From a virus: a stretch of 32,231 nt of DNA. The stretch is from IMG/VR virus record IMGVR_UViG_3300013006_000086, positions 1 to 32,231 of that record; one strand, given 5' to 3'. The notes beneath the pieces are model-generated. The model was given only the letters and a program-made list of their open reading frames with translations. It was not told the DNA's origin and searched no databases. Of the stretch, positions 28,265 through 32,231 are shown in pieces (position 1 is the first letter of the stretch; the number at the start of each line of letters is the position of its first letter). Position numbers and translations under genes: made by a program.

Positions 28265-29326
28265 ATGGCATATTCTGGAACTACAGGTACGACCGTTGTA
28301 ACGGTGCAAACGCTGATTGACCATGGCGCACGTCGCTGTGGCAAGCTAGCCGAAGAGCTGACCTCCGAGCAGGTCCTGAGCGCCCGCGAGTCGCTTTTCT
28401 TCCTGCTGTCCAACCTAATAAATATTGGCATCCAGTATTGGGCCATCAACAAGAAGGTCTACGGCTTCACGCCTGACAAGGCAACGTACCTGCTCCCTTT
28501 GGGAGGTAATGACGTGCTGAACGCCCTGTACCGCTACATGAACCGCCCTGACGGCTCCTACACGTCCTCGGCTGGCGGGACCATTGGCAACGTCTATGAC
28601 GGCGACGTGGACACAGTCTGCACCCAGACCTCGGCCAACGGCAACATCTCTGTCAGTTACGGCCCGTCCAACCCAATTTTTATTGGCTCCATTGGCTTCC
28701 TGCCTGCCTCCAGCGGCACTAAATCATTCATCCTTGAATACTCGCTTGACAACGTGACTTGGGCAACCTTGGTTGATCTTGGGACCATCACGGTGGTTGA
28801 TAACGAGTGGGTTTGGACCGACATTGCCAACGGCCAAACTGTTCCCTACTACCGCATCCGGGCTTACAACGGGACCACCCTGAGCCTGCGTGAGTTGTAT
28901 TTTGGCAACAACAGCACCGAGATCACCATGTCGCGCCTGAACCGGGACGACTACACCAACCTGCCCAACAAGAACTTCACGGCCAACCAGCCGTTTCAAT
29001 TTTGGTTCAACCGGACCATTCCCCAGAGCGAGATTGTGCTTTGGCCAACACCCCAGAACGCCTTCTACCAGATGACCATCTGGTACTCGCGCCAGATCAT
29101 GGACGTGGGCGACCTGTACGGCGAGTTGGAGGTCCCTCAGCGCTGGTACGAGGCCGTGGTGATGATGCTAACTCACCGGATGAGCCTTGAGCTGCCCGGC
29201 GTGGACATGGCCCGCGTGCAGTACCTTGAGGGTCAGGCCGAAAAGTACCTCCGGATGGTCGAAGAGGAAGAACGCGACAAGTCGCCAATCTACTTTGCTC
29301 CTTCAATAGCGTGCTACACGAGGTGA
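28265..29326 (+). CDS. P22 gp4-like head-tail adaptor with inserted beta-sandwich domain
   Basis: In this 353-aa protein, residues 15-95 (TLIDHGARRCGKLAEELTSEQVLSARESLFFLLSNLINIGIQYWAI...) and 225-353 (ITMSRLNRDDYTNLPNK, QPFQFWFNRTIPQSEIVLWPTPQNAFYQMTIWYSRQI, WYEAVVMMLTHRMSLELPG) match the gp4-type tail accessory (packaged DNA stabilization) pattern. Between them (about 96-222) lies a different module, with NVYDGDVDTVCTQTS and FILEYSLDNVTWATLVDLGT, YYRIRAYNGTTLSLRELYFG, the order of F5/8 type C (discoidin) carbohydrate-binding domains. The protein would close the portal after packaging; the insertion may face outward. GGAAC precedes ATG 28265. Confidence 0.8.
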   Translation: MAYSGTTGTTVVTVQTLIDHGARRCGKLAEELTSEQVLSARESLFFLLSNLINIGIQYWAINKKVYGFTPDKATYLLPLGGNDVLNALYRYMNRPDGSYTSSAGGTIGNVYDGDVDTVCTQTSANGNISVSYGPSNPIFIGSIGFLPASSGTKSFILEYSLDNVTWATLVDLGTITVVDNEWVWTDIANGQTVPYYRIRAYNGTTLSLRELYFGNNSTEITMSRLNRDDYTNLPNKNFTANQPFQFWFNRTIPQSEIVLWPTPQNAFYQMTIWYSRQIMDVGDLYGELEVPQRWYEAVVMMLTHRMSLELPGVDMARVQYLEGQAEKYLRMVEEEERDKSPIYFAPSIACYTR

Positions 29327-29329
29327 CCG

Positions 29330-29692
29330 ATGGCCATCTTTCTGGACACCGAAGGCTACTCTGACATTGCAATTGCGATATGTGACCGCTGCAAGATGAA
29401 GCGCCCGCACGCCGTGATGCGCAATGACCTTAACTTGCCGGGTCTCAGAGTATGCAACGAGGGTTGTGCTGATGAGCTTGACCCCTACCGCCTGCCTGCT
29501 CGTAAAACGGAAAGGATAACGATTCGGTTTCCGCGCCCTGATCTCCCGCTCAATGCTGGCGACAACTACCTGATCACGGGCGGCGAGACCAGCGTGTTCC
29601 AGATTTCGACTGAGGGTAATACCCAGACTCCAACATCTACCGGGAACAGGGACACTATTGCCCCGAACCCGCCAGACAACACGAGCACATAA
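29330..29692 (+). CDS. Small virion-module protein with zinc-ribbon pattern
   Basis: In this 120-aa protein, residues 18-49 hold CDRCKMKRPHAVM and CNEGCADELDPYRLP, a CxxC...CxxxC pair fitting a zinc ribbon of rubredoxin type. The C-terminal half is Thr/Pro/Asn-rich and probably disordered. It follows the gp4-like adaptor by three bases, with AGGTGA as ribosome site, and precedes tail genes. Related proteins occur next to the head-tail adaptor gene in other phages, with no known activity. Confidence 0.7.
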   Translation: MAIFLDTEGYSDIAIAICDRCKMKRPHAVMRNDLNLPGLRVCNEGCADELDPYRLPARKTERITIRFPRPDLPLNAGDNYLITGGETSVFQISTEGNTQTPTSTGNRDTIAPNPPDNTST

Positions 29693-30555
29693 TGTCCGCA
29701 CAAGTCACCATCCTCCAATTGCCATCGGCCGGTGCCATTACGGGCACAGAATCGGTCCCAATCGTCCAAAATGGGGTTACGGTGCGGACAACCACCGCGG
29801 CAATCTCCGCCTCCCCGTCGCAGCCCTACACCTACCTGACCGTCACCCAAACGCCCCAGTTGGCCAACAGCCGGTCAGTCGGCGCAACCAACGGTCTGAC
29901 GCTGACCGACGGCGGTGCGCAGGGCGTACTCAATATAACGACCACAGGCGCTCTTTTGTCGTTGGTGAACTCCAGCACTGGGTTTCAGGTAAAGACGTCT
30001 TCTACGGCCCTTACAACCCGTTCTATTGCTGTTTCCGGGGCTGGCCTGTCCATTGCCAACGGAAGCGGGGTTTCTGGTGACCCCACCGTCTCTTTGAGCG
30101 GTCAGGTGTTGAATTTTGCCAACGCCAGTTTCAACGGCCTTGTGGTTCTGTCAACCGGCGGAGCAATAACGTCCGCCACGATTACGGGCACCGCAAACCA
30201 AATAGACGTGGCCAACGGCACCGGCATAAGCGGCAACCCCACGCTGTCAATTTCAAACAACCCTGTTGTCCCCGGCACGGGCGGCATGATTCTGCCTGTT
30301 GGAACGACGGGTCAGCGCGGATCATCAACGAACGGCAATCTGCGGTACAACACCACAACCTCCGAGTTTGAGGGTTATGCAAACGGCGCATGGGGTTCAA
30401 TTATCACTGGAGTAGGCGTTAGCGCAATCTCTTTTGGTACAACTGGCTTGACTCCATCCACGGCAACCACCGGGAATGTCACTGTTGCAGGAGTTTTGGC
30501 TACAGCCAATGGTGGTACTGGCACAATCTACGGAGTTTCCGGCGGGACTTTCTAA
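29692..30555 (+). CDS. Tail-fibre-like beta-repeat protein
   Basis: This 287-aa protein is rich in Ser, Thr, Gly and Asn with short strand-turn repeats (NGLTLTDGGAQGVLNITTTG, GAITSATITGTANQIDVANGTGISGNPTLSISN), and has the typical fibre end NLRYNTTTSEFEGYANGAWGSI and ATANGGTGTIYG. Such sequences form trimeric beta fibres. The ATG overlaps the preceding stop (TAATG). It is probably a tail fibre or tail-tip part, working with the next gene, which has the same style. Confidence 0.7.
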   Translation: MSAQVTILQLPSAGAITGTESVPIVQNGVTVRTTTAAISASPSQPYTYLTVTQTPQLANSRSVGATNGLTLTDGGAQGVLNITTTGALLSLVNSSTGFQVKTSSTALTTRSIAVSGAGLSIANGSGVSGDPTVSLSGQVLNFANASFNGLVVLSTGGAITSATITGTANQIDVANGTGISGNPTLSISNNPVVPGTGGMILPVGTTGQRGSSTNGNLRYNTTTSEFEGYANGAWGSIITGVGVSAISFGTTGLTPSTATTGNVTVAGVLATANGGTGTIYGVSGGTF

Positions 30556-30565
30556 GGGAAAAATT

Positions 30566-32231
30566 ATGGCTGCAACGAACTTCACACCAATTCAACTTTA
30601 CCACTCGACAACTGCATCTGCCGTACCACTGGCGGCAAATCTTGCGCAAGGTGAATTGGCAATTAACATCACCGACGGCAAGCTGTATTACGAGGACAAC
30701 GGCGGCGTTGTTCAGGTAATCGCCACCAAGGGTGCTGGCACGATCGGCGGCTCAACCACGCAGATCCAGTACAACAACGCAGGCGCGTTGGCCGGAAATG
30801 CTGCGATGACGTTCAACAGCGGAACCAGCACCACCACGCTGACCACGCTGAACCTCACCAATGCCCTTGGAGCGATCTACGGCGGCACGGCGCAGTCTGC
30901 CTATACCCAAGGTGACGTTCTGTACGCTTCGGCCACCAACACGCTCTCCAAGCTTGGTATCGGCACTGTCAACTTCATCCTGACATCGACTGGCTCGGTT
31001 CCACAGTGGGTAGCGCCTACGAGTATTACCGTACAGACAGCCAACAACCTTGCTGGTGGCCTTGCTGGGTCGGTTCCTTACCAGTCGGCCTTGGATACGA
31101 CCACCTTCTTGGCCATTGGAGCCGCGAACCGGGTCATGACGTCCTCTGGGTCCGCCCCGCAGTGGGTGACGTCCCTGACAGGCCTGACAGGCGTTTCTAG
31201 CTCGTCTATCACGAACACCAGCTTGACCTCCGGCCGGGTGGTAATCAGCTCAACTGCTGGGCTTGAGTCTGATTCGGCAAACCTGACCTTCAACGGCACG
31301 ACCTTGTCAACCACCGGCCTGTCAAATACCGGCTTCAGCACCTTGGTCAAAACCCTGACCTTGGGCGACGCTAGTTTCAACGGTACGGCGGTGTTTGCCC
31401 CCGCTACGCCTGCCAAGCTGTATTTGGGTACCGGCACCGTGACTGACGTCACCTCGGCCGTCAGCGCAACCAACGCTACGGGTGCAATCACCTCCTTGGC
31501 CATTACGCCAATCGCCGCGACCAACACAAGCGTCACCTACACCAACGCCTCAACCCTGTACATTGCAGGCGCTCCGAGTGCCGGTACGAATATTACGATC
31601 ACCAACCCATACGCTTTGTATGTGGCTGCTGGCAATGCGTTCTTCGGCGGCACAGTGACCGCTACGAGCCTTGTGTCCTCTGGCACAGCAGCAAGCAGCT
31701 TCACCGTGACCAGCGGGTCAGCCGTACCGTTGACGATTACGAATGTGGGGACGGGGAATAGCTTTGTGGTGGAGGACTCAGCAAGTACGGACAGTTCGCC
31801 GTTTGTGATTGATAACAGTGGTTTAGTTATTTCTGGTTCAACTTCAGCATTGACCGATGGAGCAATTCAAACCTTCAAATTAGACGGCATTGGTGCAAAT
31901 GACTTTGCCCGTAAAAACACGGCTGGTTCTGGAATAGTCTTGTCTGGAGAAACGGTTGGTAATCTTCGCTACTACGGTTTTGATGGCACAAATTATATTC
32001 GCACGGCACAAATATTTTCAGCCGTAGACGGCACACCCGGCACAAACGATATGCCCGGCAGGTTGGTATTCTCAACCACGGCTGACGGGGCAAGTTCGCC
32101 TACTGAACGGATGCGGATTGACAGTGATGGGAATGTGGGAATTGGTGGGACTCCTTCGGCAGGCTCTACGGTATGGAACATCAAAAACATTACAGGTGCA
32201 ACGACGGCTATAGCTTACGATGCAGTCGGTA
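30566..32231 (+). CDS. Tail fibre protein (3' truncated by the window)
   Basis: The frame is open from ATG 30566 to the right edge, 555 codons so far. It starts with FTPIQLYHSTTASAVPLAANLAQGELAINITDGKLYYEDNGG, the usual N-terminal unit of phage fibres that bind the tail. Thr/Ser/Gly-rich repeats follow (NLTFNGTTLSTTGLSNTGFSTL), and near the edge ERMRIDSDGNVGIGGTP, a motif typical of the shaft near an intramolecular chaperone or tip domain. The receptor-binding end is outside the window. Ribosome site AAGGGAAAAATT. Confidence 0.8.
   Translation, partial: MAATNFTPIQLYHSTTASAVPLAANLAQGELAINITDGKLYYEDNGGVVQVIATKGAGTIGGSTTQIQYNNAGALAGNAAMTFNSGTSTTTLTTLNLTNALGAIYGGTAQSAYTQGDVLYASATNTLSKLGIGTVNFILTSTGSVPQWVAPTSITVQTANNLAGGLAGSVPYQSALDTTTFLAIGAANRVMTSSGSAPQWVTSLTGLTGVSSSSITNTSLTSGRVVISSTAGLESDSANLTFNGTTLSTTGLSNTGFSTLVKTLTLGDASFNGTAVFAPATPAKLYLGTGTVTDVTSAVSATNATGAITSLAITPIAATNTSVTYTNASTLYIAGAPSAGTNITITNPYALYVAAGNAFFGGTVTATSLVSSGTAASSFTVTSGSAVPLTITNVGTGNSFVVEDSASTDSSPFVIDNSGLVISGSTSALTDGAIQTFKLDGIGANDFARKNTAGSGIVLSGETVGNLRYYGFDGTNYIRTAQIFSAVDGTPGTNDMPGRLVFSTTADGASSPTERMRIDSDGNVGIGGTPSAGSTVWNIKNITGATTAIAYDAVG

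Overview
The window is one continuous piece of a tailed double-stranded DNA bacteriophage. No host gene, rRNA, tRNA, insertion sequence or CRISPR array is visible. It holds a terminase pair, a large portal, a scaffold, a Mu gpT-like major capsid protein, a P22 gp4-like head-tail adaptor, beta-rich tail proteins and internal-virion-type proteins. This set suggests a short-tailed (podovirus-like) phage of a Gram-negative host. The compact gene style and the conserved small ORFs resemble phages of freshwater Betaproteobacteria, but that host guess is inference only.

Layout. (1) 1-1864, plus strand: the end of a Pro-Ala repeat protein and a glucosaminidase-domain virion protein, closed by a strong terminator. 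(2) 4258-1863, minus strand: a replication/recombination operon with a tiny membrane peptide, a single-stranded DNA-binding protein ending DDDIPF, an HTH-like protein, a PD-(D/E)XK exonuclease and small proteins. (3) 4286-4348: divergent sigma70-type promoters, one with a perfect 15-bp palindrome in its spacer. (4) 4373-7635, plus: a Cro-like regulator, two tandem DUF1376 replication proteins (the second with iteron-like repeats inside the gene), a RusA resolvase and small conserved proteins, most linked by ATGA stop-start overlaps. (5) 7636-12399: a second early/middle cluster behind two promoter-like repeats (TTACACTA), with a solitary C5-cytosine methyltransferase and many small proteins, including tandem paralogues and one frameshifted copy. 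(6) 12436-15352: terminase small and large subunits. (7) 15353-15711: a gene-free stretch with a complex terminator and an apparently structured RNA region. (8) 15712-32231: virion genes: PcfJ-like protein, portal, GroES-like co-chaperonin, scaffold, decoration protein, capsid, low-complexity basic proteins, gp4-like adaptor with an inserted beta-sandwich, and tail-fibre-like proteins, the last running off the window.

The most striking feature is in the terminase large subunit. A 299-residue intein interrupts the gene exactly at its nuclease motif (DDLVDA|C). Inside the intein, in a different reading frame, lies a complete 200-codon HNH homing endonuclease gene with its own apparent promoter (TTGACT-17-CATAAT) and ribosome binding site. 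The intein frame stays open through the whole endonuclease gene, so the splicing protein and the homing enzyme are overprinted rather than fused.

Working model: the minus-strand and first plus-strand blocks replicate and recombine the genome. The methyltransferase may protect it from host restriction. The terminase, after protein splicing, packages DNA through the portal into capsids built on the scaffold, possibly with help from the phage co-chaperonin. The gp4-like protein closes the head and joins it to the tail proteins at the right-hand end.
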